A stretch of 64,000 bases of DNA, taken from positions 10,085,222 through 10,149,221 of the forward strand of contig OX393583.1 of NCBI GenBank assembly GCA_947652605.1, read 5' to 3'. This document shows positions 33,536 through 44,335 of the stretch, one piece after another; position 1 is the first letter of the stretch; the number at the start of each line of letters is the position of its first letter. The stretch comes from Elmis aenea. Taxonomy: Eukaryota > Arthropoda > Insecta > Coleoptera > Elmidae. Below the pieces are notes generated by a model. The model was given only the letters and a program-made list of their open reading frames with translations. It was not told the origin of the DNA and searched no databases. Both the position numbers and the translations under genes were made by a program.

Positions 33536-34680
33536 CAAGGATGCGCAAAAGTATGGAAACAAACAAATATCTACTTACTTCTTGGCAGTAGGCTAACCTA
33601 TGCCGAAATTCCGTAAGAATGTTTAAAACCACATCTGGCGAGATTCTTCCAAGTTCTTCTGGTCTTTGGTTTCTCAGTTCGCCTAGTGGGTGTGCATAAA
33701 CTAGATTTTAAATGTTCCCAAAGAAAGAAATCTTATGGAGTTAGGTCCGGTGACCGAGGAGGCCACTCAATGTGACCTCTGCGCCCGATCCATCGATTAG
33801 GAAATACTCTATTTTTAAACCAAAAATCGTATTGTTAACACGCAAAAAATAGTTTATAGGATTTAGTATTTGTCATCATACTGGTCCAACAAAAAAATGC
33901 ATAAATAATTTAAAAAAATCTTAATTCAAAAGTAAGAATGGTAAAATTCGTTAACAAAAATGTCAAAAATTTGTACGGAAAGGATACATTTATAACTTTC
34001 TTGTTTTTTTCTTTCAATTGTTTAAATTAACACTGTCTTCCTTCATAGCCTATTTGAAAATATTACGTTGCCCTAATAATTAACAATAAAATCGCGATAT
34101 CTCGGAAAATATCAATTTTAGGTGAAAAACAGCCTTTATATTTTCGAAAGAGAATTAAATTTTTTATAAGAAAAATATACAGGGTGTTGTATTTAAGAAA
34201 AATGAGTTATCGATATATAAAGTGGTACAAGTTTGAACAAGCGTAAAAAACGCCCTGTATAATATTTTTAAAATGTACCTTGGGCAAAGTGTTAGTTAGC
34301 TTATTGTCAACATAAACTTAAAAAAAAATTACTTGCCATTTCAAAGTTCTTAAATGTTGAAAATTTTTGAAAGTGTTGTATAGCTCAAAATTTTCATAAA
34401 AATGTGATTTTAACGAAAACGGTTGACTAAAGCCCCATACAACCTTTTACATTTTTTGAAGTAAATTTAAAGAGGAATCCAAAAATATGAAAATATACAG
34501 GGTGTTCTATTTAAAATTTCAAAGTTTAGGTCCGTTTCCGGTTGACCGGAAGTCGTATCGCAACGTCAATATTTTTACCGAATCCGGAATATACGATAAG
34601 GGTCAGATACCAAATTTCATTGAAATATATTTAATAGTGTTCTAGATATTTGTTTGTTTCCATACTTTTGCGCATCCCTG
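33536..34680. mobile_element. Tc1/mariner-like element relic with CAxGGATGCGCAAAAG ends
   Basis: caaggatgcgcaaaagtatgg at the left and ccatacttttgcgcatccctg at the right are mirror images for about 35 bp. It directly abuts the fold-back ending at 33531; the two share a TATA junction. The minus strand at 33570-33835 retains a C-terminal transposase fragment. Additional CAGGGTGTTgTATT-type ends at about 34182, 34252 (inverted) and 34497 mark further nested remnants. Confidence 0.75.
33570..33835 (-). pseudogene. Tc1/mariner-like transposase C-terminal fragment
   Basis: The minus strand reads NRWIGRRGHIEWPPRSPDLT, then P-stop-DFFLWEHLKS, the WPPRSPDLTPxDFxLWGxxK block that carries the second catalytic aspartate in mariner-type DDE/D transposases. 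A frame change near 33660 leads to ELGRISPDVVLNILTEFRHR and LAYCQE, matching the usual C-terminal helix region. The protein is broken by a stop and a frameshift. The parent would have moved elements flanked by TA. Confidence 0.75.
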
Positions 34681-34935
34681 AATAACAAATTTAACACATC
34701 ACCGGTGAGTATAAGAAATCTTCCACCCATGACTTGGAAGAAATTAGAAAATGTTCTAATTGCTAAAGCTTACTATGTAGTTAGCGAATACCTTAAAAAC
34801 TCTATGACGTAAATATAATTTTCAGTGTTTTTTTGTAAACTAGTTATATTATTATTGTGACATGTTCCACGCATTTTGGGGTATTTAGAACCAATAAAGA
34901 TTATTATTGTTATTGTTATTATTATTATTATGTCA

Positions 34936-35840
34936 TCTATTATTTTTTTGCGATACAATCATCTTTTCAAATTGTATTTACCGAATCGTGTTGTATCGTA
35001 TTGTCGCTTGTATATCGATTTGCAGGACGATTTGTAAACCCTTCAGTTAAGGAAAAGTAACGAGCAACTTTAAGCGAAAGTTTAACGGCTGTCCTTTTTC
35101 AACCCTTTGGTCAAACTTTAAAAAAATTGTTAAGGATTCGGCAGCTGTGAACCCTTGGTCTTTATTAGGTGACCTTTCAGTTGACGCATTTACATACTGG
35201 CCTGACCAGTCTTGCCTCCATTGTTCCTAAGGGGTTGTAATACTGACCTGGGCACTTTTAACTGACCCTATCAACCTCTCAATTCATCGCGTCGTAGGTA
35301 CACATTTTTATATATTATGAACGCGGATTATTGTTCGTAGCGTTGGGATATGTTAAGCGGTCCAGTGTGATCTCCGACTGCATCAGCTCGGCTGTGACAT
35401 CTAAAAATTCTCTATGCGAGTTAAAATTGTGATGGCGTTTGGTGCGCGGCTCTCGGCATTTCTTTAAGTAAGGCGAGATGTGTTTGAAGCTGTTCTCCGT
35501 TTGTGTAAATCTTTTGTTGCAGCGTCACAAAGTGAACAATTTGGTGTGTCTCGAACACGTCTCTTACAATAATTAAGTAATTTGAGTAATTGGCGACTCG
35601 ATTAGGTCGGAAAAATGTTGAATTCTAATCGCGACCGGCGTGCGTTTCAGATTTTATAAGTTCGTTGTTTGATATGATGACTCATAAATGTTTTGGAAAT
35701 GGAGCATTGATTTTTTTTTACAATAAAAAGCAAATTGGAGCAATTTTTTTTACCAATTTTCAGTTGTTTACTCTTTAAAGTAAAATAAATAAATCAAAGA
35801 TATAAAGAAAATTGTTTTGATACAGTAATGTAATATTTTG
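34936..35840. other. No gene recognised
   Basis: Moderately AT-rich; 35100-35660 is closer to balanced composition and free of obvious terminal repeats, so it may be older unique DNA. No convincing exon. Confidence 0.45.
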
Positions 35841-35844
35841 GGGT

Positions 35845-36165
35845 GTTCCAAAGGTGACCATATACCGGGTGTAAAGTTTTGGCCGCGTTTGTACTGACCA
35901 ATCTTTTTAGGTTTTTTAGTGCGAAAGGATACCGTGACAGGCTTTGAGACAGGCGTTCGATGTGGCATGACCAGTCCAGTTTAGAGTCAATACCTAAACC
36001 AAGAAATGATATTTTATTAACAACATTTATAGTTGTGGAATTGTTTTAAAGTTTTAAGTCGGAGTTTAATTTATTTTGTGAAAATTTTATTACTTGAGTT
36101 TTATTGACATTTAACGTTAGATTGTTTAATGTGAACCAATGTTGTATTTTACTTGACGTAATAAA
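35845..36165 (-). pseudogene. Second fragment of the CR1-like LINE
   Basis: The minus strand matches the plus-strand segment 31990-32270: the same HWFTLNNLTF..., KNISFLGLGIDSKLDWS and RTPVSKPVTVSFRTKK protein phrases, here with the ISFLG...DSKLDW palm/thumb motif readable. It is about 320 bp long, truncated at both ends, and includes the caaacgcggccaaaac sequence also seen at about 32260. Confidence 0.7.
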
Positions 36166-36254
36166 CAATTACAGTTTACGTTTTAAAATACAATTAAGAT
36201 CCAGAAAATATAGTAATCGGACACTTATTTCTGGACAGAGGGAGTAGTTTATAT

Positions 36255-37318
36255 CAGGGTGGATAACAATCATGATTTTTTTTTTTAAATCAAAAAAATC
36301 GATTTATTTGATTTAAATCAGATTTTTTTGATTTAAATCAAATGTACCATACTATCGAATTTAGTGACATATTCACATGCTATTTCTGTTTTGTGCTAAT
36401 ATATTTAATAACCAATATATTTAATTCATTGGTGAATTTTTGTCAAAATGAAAAATTAAATATATTGATTAAGAATTTTGAAAAAATCAGTGCTAAATGG
36501 TGATGTTTAATTAATTATATACAGGGTGAGTCATTAGTGCGGGATCGGTCGGTTGTGTCTAAACGGCTTGAGATATGAAGTTGATTCAAATGCTATTTTA
36601 TACAGTTTTTTCTAAACAATAAAAATATTTTCAAATATACAGGGTGAGTCACCTTTCTGGAACTAATAGCAACTTTTATATTTCAAATACAACACCCAAT
36701 TTTTTATTTAATATTTTTGACCGCCTTAATTTTAGCTTTGCATCAATATAAAATACTACAGGATTTTATACGGCGTTGTAAAAAAAAATTATGGGCATGC
36801 AGAAAAAATTTCTCTGTTCGCTCGATATGAAAAATTTTTAATCACACATACAGGGGTGTTTATAAATAAGGTGCAACTTCCATGATTTTCGAAAGCTTGT
36901 AACTCGATTTTTTCAAATGCAAACCCCTGTATTTTTTTATGTCATCGAATTCGTCTTTAAAAGAGCTTCATATTTTGTTAAGTATGTCCTATACCCAAAA
37001 CTCATACTTTTCGAGATATTCGACACTGTTCTTCAAATCGTTATTGAAGCAATAGTGCCGTGGAAATTGAAAAAACTGACTGTTCACTTCGCTAACGTCA
37101 AAAACTTGTCATATATTTTATTGAATTATCGCATTTCCACAATGAATATTACTTTACAAGAGCAAATTGATATGCTTTATTCACCATTTCGTGTATTTAA
37201 TTACTAATAGTAATACAATTTTGTTTTATTATAAATATTATATTGTATCTACTCATATAATCTGATTTAAATCGATATTTTTTTTTAAAATCACTTGATT
37301 TAAATCTGCTCAACCCTG
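36255..37318. mobile_element. hAT-like MITE with ATTTAAATC ends, copy 1
   Basis: Left CAGGGTGGATAACAATCATG and right CTGCTCAACCCTG; flanks gtttatat and gtttattt agree at 7 of 8. Both ends are packed with tgatttaaatca palindromes. The interior carries captured fold-back remnants (CAGGGTGAGTCATTAG at about 36523 and CAGGGTGAGTCACC at about 36641) that are also in copy 2, so they were acquired before this family amplified. The 96-residue open frame at 36917-37207 is not recognised. Confidence 0.85.
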
Positions 37319-37326
37319 GTTTATTT

Positions 37327-38748
37327 TAATTTACTTTCAACGTCATAATTTACAAATCTAGTAAGTACACTTTTTAGTTGATTATGAAGCTTAATTTCAT
37401 ATTTTGCAAATGTATAAACTTTTTTAAAATGCCAAGTCCATTAATTGTCGGCACCGTCTAATATTGTATGAGATTGTCCCTGCAAAAACAAAATTAAACA
37501 GTTTTTTAAGTTAATTAAAAGTATTTACGTAATAACTTTATAATTTTATAAACTACTAGACGAGTTTTAGTCTTTTGTAAGTAAATATATTAAAAATGGA
37601 TTATTATTATTAGTAAAACAAATTATCCTGTAGTATTTGCAGATTGTTTCGTTTTATTGGAGCTTGTATTGTTATCAAGTTCATTATCATAAAAAAAGAA
37701 AATAAAACGAAATCAATTTGCAACTTTAAATTAAAAAGTTGGCAAATTAAACCAAAATTTTTTGTTTAAGACTTGGCTTTACTTTCATTTGTTTATTTCA
37801 GTTGTTTGGTGTCCAGTTAAATTAGCGCTGTTGCTGCGATTAAATATGAATTTATTAAATACGCGCGTTAATGTTATGGAAATATCGAGTCGGTATTTAT
37901 GGAAAAATTTCAAGTCTCAACTCATAAAAGCAATGGCCAATAATAAAGAAGTAAGATGGCCGCCGCTCAAGGCAAAGCAATCAACTCTTTCCGATGTAAA
38001 TTCACCTCTTTTAAGCCCCTACCACCCCCAAGCACCCCCATTTATACCCCTCTTTTATTCTTTCACCCTACTTTTACACTTCTGGAGGGTCGAACTTATA
38101 ATAAGTGGAAAAGAGACGGGGCCAGGGCGATCGTGCGCGCGCGACGGAGACGGCTGCACGAACTGTCCGATTGTACAGTTCAGAGAATTTTACTTTTCTT
38201 CCGTTTCATCTCAGTTTTATTGATTTCGTTCTGGGGTTTTTAAATGGGCTCCGGACCGTTGATGCGAACTCATCCCGAGGCGAATCACGAGTCGCGCTTT
38301 TTTTTCGTCGAATTTTTAGCGCGTTTATTACGAGCGTAACTTAAAAATGTCTCGTTCTGTTGCGGAGTGTACGTCACTGCAGAGAAATATAAATATCTGA
38401 GCATCAAAGAAAATCTTTTAAAATGCCAGGCTTTGAAAATCATTCTTTATCAAGAAAATAAGAGAGTTAGAAACGTGGAAAAAGCATTCTGCTTGAGCGT
38501 TTCGTATTTCAAATTGAAATGCTTTTATAAAATGCATAAATTTGTTTAGTTGTGGGATTATATTAAACAATGCCCGCACATCTAAAAACTTAAAAAAACT
38601 ACTTTTTTCGTGTTACATTTAACACAACGCACAAGCAAAATGTATTTTATTTTAATTAAACAAGCTTAATTACAAATATCTCATATTTTTTTCAAAATAT
38701 TTCTTGTCTAAATGCTAAACCGATTTAAAGATTCCCGTCTCTTCATTA
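37327..38748. other. Unique-looking interval with a GC-richer island
   Basis: It lies between two sister MITEs. The part at about 37950-38340 is markedly richer in G+C than its surroundings, with gatggccgccgctcaagg, cgcgcgcgacgg and a C-rich polypyrimidine stretch. Open frames here (for example MAAAQGKAINSFRCKF at 37956) have no recognised homology. It may be a promoter, 5' UTR or conserved non-coding block of a gene whose coding part is outside the window. Confidence 0.4.
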
Positions 38749-38756
38749 GTTGCAAT

Positions 38757-39989
38757 CAGGGTGGATAAAAATCATGATTTTTTTTTTTAAATCAAAAAAA
38801 TCGATTTATTTGATTTAAATCAGATTTTTTTGATTTAAATCAGATTTTTTTGATTTAAATCAAATGTACCATATTATCGAATTTAGTGACATATTCACAT
38901 GCTATTTCTGTTTTGTGCTAATATATTTAATAATCAATATATTTAATTCAATGGTAAATTTTTGTCAAAATGAAAAATTAAATATAATGATTAAGAATTT
39001 TGAAAAAATCAGTGCTAAATGGTGATGTTTAATTAATTATATACAGGGTGAGTCATTAGTGCGGGATCGGTCGATTGTGGCTAAACGGCTTGAGATATGA
39101 AGTTGATTCAAATGCTATTTTATACAGTTTTTTCTAAACAACACAATAAAAATATTTTCAAATATACAGGGTGAGTCACCTTTCTGGAACTAATAAAAAC
39201 TTTTATATTTCAAATACAACACCCAATTTTTTATTTAATATTTTTGACCGCCTTAATTTCAGCTTTGCATCAATATAAAGTACTACAGGTTTTTATACGG
39301 CGTTGTAAAAAAAAAATATTTTCTAAATTATTCAAGGTTTTAAGTCTTTATTTAAAAAATTCTCCAGAAGTTATTTTGAAATACAGAGTTGTAATTTGGT
39401 ATGGACAAAAAATTTCTCTGTTCACTCAATATAAAAAAATATGAATCACACATACAGGGGTGTTTATAAATAGGTGACAACTTTCATGATTTTCAAAAGC
39501 TTGTAACTCGATTTTTTCAAATGCAAACCCCTGTATTTTTTTATGTCATCGAATTCGTCTTTAAAAGAGCTTCATATTTTGTTAAGTATGTCCTATACCC
39601 AAAACTTATATTTTTCGAGATATTCGACATTTTTCTTCAAGTCGTTATTGAAGCAATAGAGTGCCGTGGAAATTGAAAAAACTGACTGTTCACTTCATTA
39701 ACGACAAAAACTTGTCATTTATTTTATTGAATTATTGCATTTCCACAATGAATATTACTTTACAAGAGCAAATTGATATGGTTTATTCACCATTTTGTGT
39801 ATTTAATTACTAATAGTAATACAATTTTGTTTTATTATAAATTAATACTATATTGTACTCACATAATCTGTGATTTAAATTGATAATTTTTTTTTTAAAA
39901 TCACTTGATTTAAATCAATGATTTTTTTTAAAAAATCACTTGATTTAAATCGTGATATAAATCAATTGATTTAAATCTGCTCAAGCCTG
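38757..39989. mobile_element. hAT-like MITE with ATTTAAATC ends, copy 2
   Basis: CAGGGTGGATAAAAATCATG at the left and CTGCTCAAGCCTG at the right, with perfect gttgcaat TSDs (38749-38756 and 39990-39997). It is the same family and orientation as 36255-37318, and includes the same captured CAGGGTGAGTCA remnants. It has extra tgatttaaatca units at both ends and about 90 extra bp near 39310-39400. Confidence 0.9.
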
Positions 39990-39997
39990 GTTGCAAT

Positions 39998-41405
39998 ATA
40001 CCTTGACCGAAAATAAAATATTTTAAATAAGGTATGATTATGTATGGGTAATTCTGTCCGTGTAAATTTTTTAAAATAGAAAAACTTGACAAACCATGAA
40101 ATTTTATTCATTTTAATCCTTATGTCCAGGGTACCAGGATTGGACAAAATTTAATTTTTATTAAAAAAATCAAAAATCTTTGACTTATATTTAAAAAATC
40201 ACGAATCTTTGATTTTTCTTAAGAAACTTGATCATTTTCCCTTTTTACAACTAATTTATTCATTATTCACTCGGCACTATATCTTCTACTTATACGGCGT
40301 CATTTAAAAGGTATCAATAAATGAAAAACTATTTAACTAAACGTTTCTCAGAAACTTTTATACCTGATAAAAAATGGTGGATGACCTAAACTACCTAATT
40401 AAATTAAAAGATAAAATTTCTCAAAATACCAGATTTAAGGAGTAAAGAGGCCTTATTTTAAGAGTTACAAAAAAAAAACTTCACAGGGAAAGATTGTTTA
40501 GAACTCAAAAATACGACCAAAGGTGAAATATGACTTAAAATTTCAATTTTTATTTATGAAGAAATTTTAACATCCAAAAAGAAGTTTAAAAATAGCATTT
40601 TGTTTACGAAAATTTTAAATGTAGCGAGAGATATTAGAAAAAGAGATACTGGTAGGGCTGTCATTGGACTAAGAAAGATGGTGCAAGCATGTTTAAGACT
40701 TAATGGTGCTCAGTTTGAACATTTATGGTAACTTTTTCTGTTCATTAATTTAAGTTTTATTGTTTTTTTTTGTTTTAATGTATTGTAAATAGGTTTTTCT
40801 AAGTTTAATAATGCTCATTTATAATATTCTCAAAAACTTGTAATGGCGGTTGTTTTTCTGAGTACATTTCAAGATGCTATCGTTATGTGCAGTAACAAAC
40901 AATAATTTTGTAACATGTCATGTTTTTCTTTGTTTGTGAAAACCATTTTATTAAATATGACAATCAACACTTTTTAAGAAATTCGAGAAATGTCATAATA
41001 TTATACACAAAATTTAGTTTTCCCATGGCATGTTTTTTAATTTTTAACAGTTTAATACAATATCATATTTGTAACACCTTATATTTTCCATAATTGACGA
41101 AAATTGTTTTAACAATACTCCGCAATACACGAAGGGATAGCGAATAAATAAATAAATTAAAAATGTACTACTAGAACAAAGTGAAAATAAAAATTGCGAA
41201 CAAAAGCACAAATATCAAAGAATTTCCAGCTGGTTGCAAATTATACAATTAATCACGATCATATTAATGTCAAAGTGACAGTTTAAATAGAAAATAAAAA
41301 AAAATTGATCGTTTGATTCAAAAATTGGATAAAATGATTTTTTCTCAAATTTTTGTGGTAAAATATCATTTTAGATATTAAGTGTCGTACATCATTGAAA
41401 TCAGG
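39998..41405. other. No gene recognised
   Basis: AT-rich spacer with no coding or terminal-repeat signal that I can support. Confidence 0.5.
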
Positions 41406-41781
41406 AGACAAAATGCTATCCGACTATGAGATTAAATTTTTTTCGCCGTATTAAAAAAAATGAAGTTGATGATGTTACTGAAGAGACGAAACGTTGTGGC
41501 CAATTTTGTGTTATCTCAAAATATAAAGCGTAAAAAGTTGCCATGGAGAAGTGCTTCCAGATTGTCGATGTCTTAAAAAATGTAGGAAATGGGGCAAAAC
41601 TAACCAAAATCAATTTTTTCAGTTTTTTGTGAATCACTTTTGAACTAAGACAGCTGTAAAAATTTTCTTTGCAGATGTTTGACGAGCATCTAATTTCGCA
41701 GCTTTGCCCCAAATTAACCGACCACGTAGCTCTTAAGATAAGCGAGATCCCCATGCATTTACTCGAATTTGGGACACCCTG
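41406..41781. mobile_element. Partial fold-back element, family D copy 2
   Basis: The right end CTCGAATTTGGGACACCCTG-TA matches 12337-12826, as do gctcttaagataagcgagat and the aattaaccgaccacgta block. The mirror left arm is not visible, so only one arm and some loop remain. A further catgggaatctcgagaactg block just to the right (41800) looks like another worn subterminal region. Confidence 0.65.
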
Positions 41782-42725
41782 TATATTCCAAAAAGAAGTA
41801 CATGGGAATCTCGAGAACTGTAAGAGATAGAAGAATGGTTAAATCAGCAAAAAAAGGGTTCTAACGATTTCAGAAAAAACCAAATTGAAAATTCTCAAAT
41901 ACCGGAAATATCCTGAAAGCATAAAAAACTTTAAATTCGCCTTTCATTTACTGCTTTTTACATTCAACAGAATTTTTTTTTAATATTGTTTCATAGTTTA
42001 ATTGTATGGTGCTGTACACCTCGTATACATTTTGAATCAGCCTTAACTGAAAGATCACAGATTTAAAAAAAAAATTAAATCAGAGTTTATTAGAGAAAGC
42101 TGATTTCAATTTACTATTTCGGTGCAAAATATAAAAATTTAAGCCAATAACTAGGTCGAACATAGCAGTTAAAATATTTTAAGCAATCCATTTATGAAAG
42201 TATGGGTCAACAAGTTTAAATAAAAAGCATTTATCAGTTTTTAAAGATACAAGAATCTTGAAAATGATATTTATTACATCTCTAAAAGATTGCTCAAAAA
42301 AAAAAGATTTGCAGTCAAACTTACTTACTTTATTAACTAAAGCTGTTCTTATAATTGTTTAATTCTAATTTTAACTAGCTTAAAAGTATTTTAACTTGAA
42401 ACGTTTTAATACCCGTAACGGTCAATGAGCTATTTGCATTTTTACAACTTTTATATCTTTTTCTGCGTCCGTTCAGAAAATCAGTTGTTTCCGACCAATT
42501 TTTAGGCTAAAAAATACATCTTTCCTGGCCTAGCCCAGAAAGTAACTGGTTGCCATGGCGATCAGTTGTTTTGTTGATTTGCGCTGTCAAACAAGTGTCA
42601 TTATATTATACCACCAAGCGAGTTTTCACCTGTAGTTTGTTAAGTTATTGTTTGATTATGGATGGTGACGATAGTCAGTGGCGGACGCGGAAAAAATATT
42701 GTACTGAACATACCCGTCAAGTGTC
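41782..42725. other. No gene recognised
   Basis: AT-rich; the beginning resembles a fold-back subterminal block. The open frame at 42550-42870 runs into the inverted repeat at 42726 and is probably accidental. Confidence 0.45.
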
Positions 42726-43110
42726 TTTTTCTACGACCACTAATGTAAATTACTCTTACCGTACAGCCTGCATGCAAAGTAAGCGAGTCCTAACGCACGG
42801 TAAGCAAAACGCACACTTGTCTAGAAAGATCGAAGTAGCCCTACGTCAAACACTGCCTGCGTGCATATAGTAAGTGAGATATAACGCACGGTAAGCAAAA
42901 CGCACACTTGTCTAGAAATCTCAAAGTGGGCTTACGTCAAAATTGACAAGATAACGTAATTACATGAGTATATTAGCCAAAAAGCCGTTAAAATCGTAGG
43001 TATTATGTGATCGTAGAAAAAGTAAGCTACATAACACGAGTTGTAAAGCAATAACACTTTTCCACTCGTGCGTAATATGCTTCTTACAACTCTTGTTATG
43101 TAATATACTA
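42726..43110 (+). repeat. Large inverted repeat, left copy
   Basis: It matches 48002-48426 in reverse orientation from tttttctacgaccactaatg to gttatgtaatatacta. It contains a 91-bp-period duplication: taacgcacggtaagcaaaac and the following cgcacacttgtctagaaa appear at 42791 and 42882. Its inner half has internal dyad symmetry (ctacataacacgagttgtaa against ttacaactcttgttatgtaa), so each copy is partly a hairpin. Confidence 0.8.
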
Positions 43111-44327
43111 ATACTGGACTCGTATCCTTTCAGGACTCGCCTAGGCTCATCCCAAAACTGTCTACTCGTCCAGTAAAGTACCACGTTCCGTCTTGTTGCG
43201 TAAATAACTATTGTTTTGTTACATAAAAGGGTTGTTAGTTGAAATGACTCTTCGCTGACTAATATTCCGTCTTTATATATATTTTTAAATTGATTGTAGT
43301 CATAAAGGCTCGCATTTTTAGTAGTCGCTGTAATTAAGGGGTTGAGAATCGATTTTCCCGAGGACTTTTATACAAAGATAAAGCGGCCTTAATTTTTTCT
43401 TATCTGCAAAAATGGCACGTAATTTAGGAGTGCAAAGAAAATATAATTTATCTTTAACTTTCTAAATTAAGGACGCTATCACTCTTGTATTCAGCAGATA
43501 ATTTAGTACAGCGTCCCGTTCAATAAAAACAAGGATAAATTAAAAGGATCTTAACGAGATGAAACGAGACGTAGCCCTTTATGTTGTATTAGTTTTGCGG
43601 AGACAAAGTTTATTCAAGAAGAAACAATTTTGAAAAACGACTTTCTTTGTGTTTAGACCATTAAGGACTAATTGCAACGTTTTAATTTTAAGGTCTAAGA
43701 TAACTTTTGACAATCTTTAGAATGCTTGCTGAATGTACATAATTTATTATACTTGTACGTGCAGTTTTGCAGAATCGGTTCTTTTTAATTCGAATAATAA
43801 AGAAACATAAACACGTTTATGCACTTCAATGTAAAAATATTTTTTTAAAACTTTGTTCATTTCATGCAAAAAAAAACCTAATTAACAACAGGTACAACAA
43901 AAATACTGCACTTTGTAGGTACTTTTTATACCTACTTTCAAACCAATTTTACTATTGAAATAAATTTACTTTTATGGTTACCTACTTTATCAAAAGCTTT
44001 ATATAATTTCATCAATATTTTGGTAGAATAGCGAAGATTCTTTAGGTGAGCAGTGTTACAAATAAAAGTTGGGTATCTTTGGTCCATACTCCATTTACAA
44101 ATACAAATAATTGGACGAATGTTATTGCTATGCGACGATTGGTTAATATAAAAAGGAATTTATATCTCAAACCAAATGTTTGAAATAGAAAGAAAGTAAA
44201 AAGTCTCTGTTACAATAGAATTTAAAAATGCATGGAATTTAATACCTAGAATAAATAAAATGTTTCGTAATTTTATTGAATGTTGGTACCCTATCATAAG
44301 TTTTATTAGGTACTTGGAACTTCTGTC
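43111..44327. other. No gene recognised
   Basis: Between the left inverted repeat and a hAT insertion. AT-rich; one stretch (43370-43640) is less biased but shows no exon structure. Confidence 0.45.
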
Positions 44328-44335
44328 GTTACAAG

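Larger units (their letters stand above)
31205..34935 (+). pseudogene. CR1-like LINE relic interrupted by two fold-backs
   Basis: Frames in order: MSIKNTKSTGENEIPTNLL; RFRKGKTTRAIYMAIRNV; MVMCVDLSKAFDSVDHEILL (RT motif A); KKGVPQGSMLGPLLYIL; IQFADDTSAI (motif C FADD); and a C-terminal DHYKDTFRDKEI...FEAILFVRNN...RNHAARHK stretch to about 32560. After two inserted fold-backs (32618-33531 and 33536-34680) the tail resumes with NLPPMTWKKLENVLIAKAYY and ends in an ATT-repeat tail at about 34900-34930. Multiple frameshifts and stops; the endonuclease part is missing. It would once have retrotransposed using its own RT. Confidence 0.8.

Noticed and set aside
34900..34931. TTA/ATT microsatellite as an independent repeat
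   Set aside because: It follows the C-terminal LINE sequence directly and fits the simple-repeat tail of CR1-like LINEs.
36917..37207. 96-residue frame in the sister MITE
   Set aside because: The corresponding frame in the second copy at 38757-39989 is broken, and there is no recognisable domain.
37762..38344. Three overlapping open frames in the GC-richer island
   Set aside because: They overlap in all three frames and show no domain or codon pattern; length is explained by fewer AT-rich stops.
42550..42870. 106-residue frame beginning MPWRSVVLLICAV
   Set aside because: Its second half lies in a repeat found again at 48.0-48.4 kb and its start has no support.
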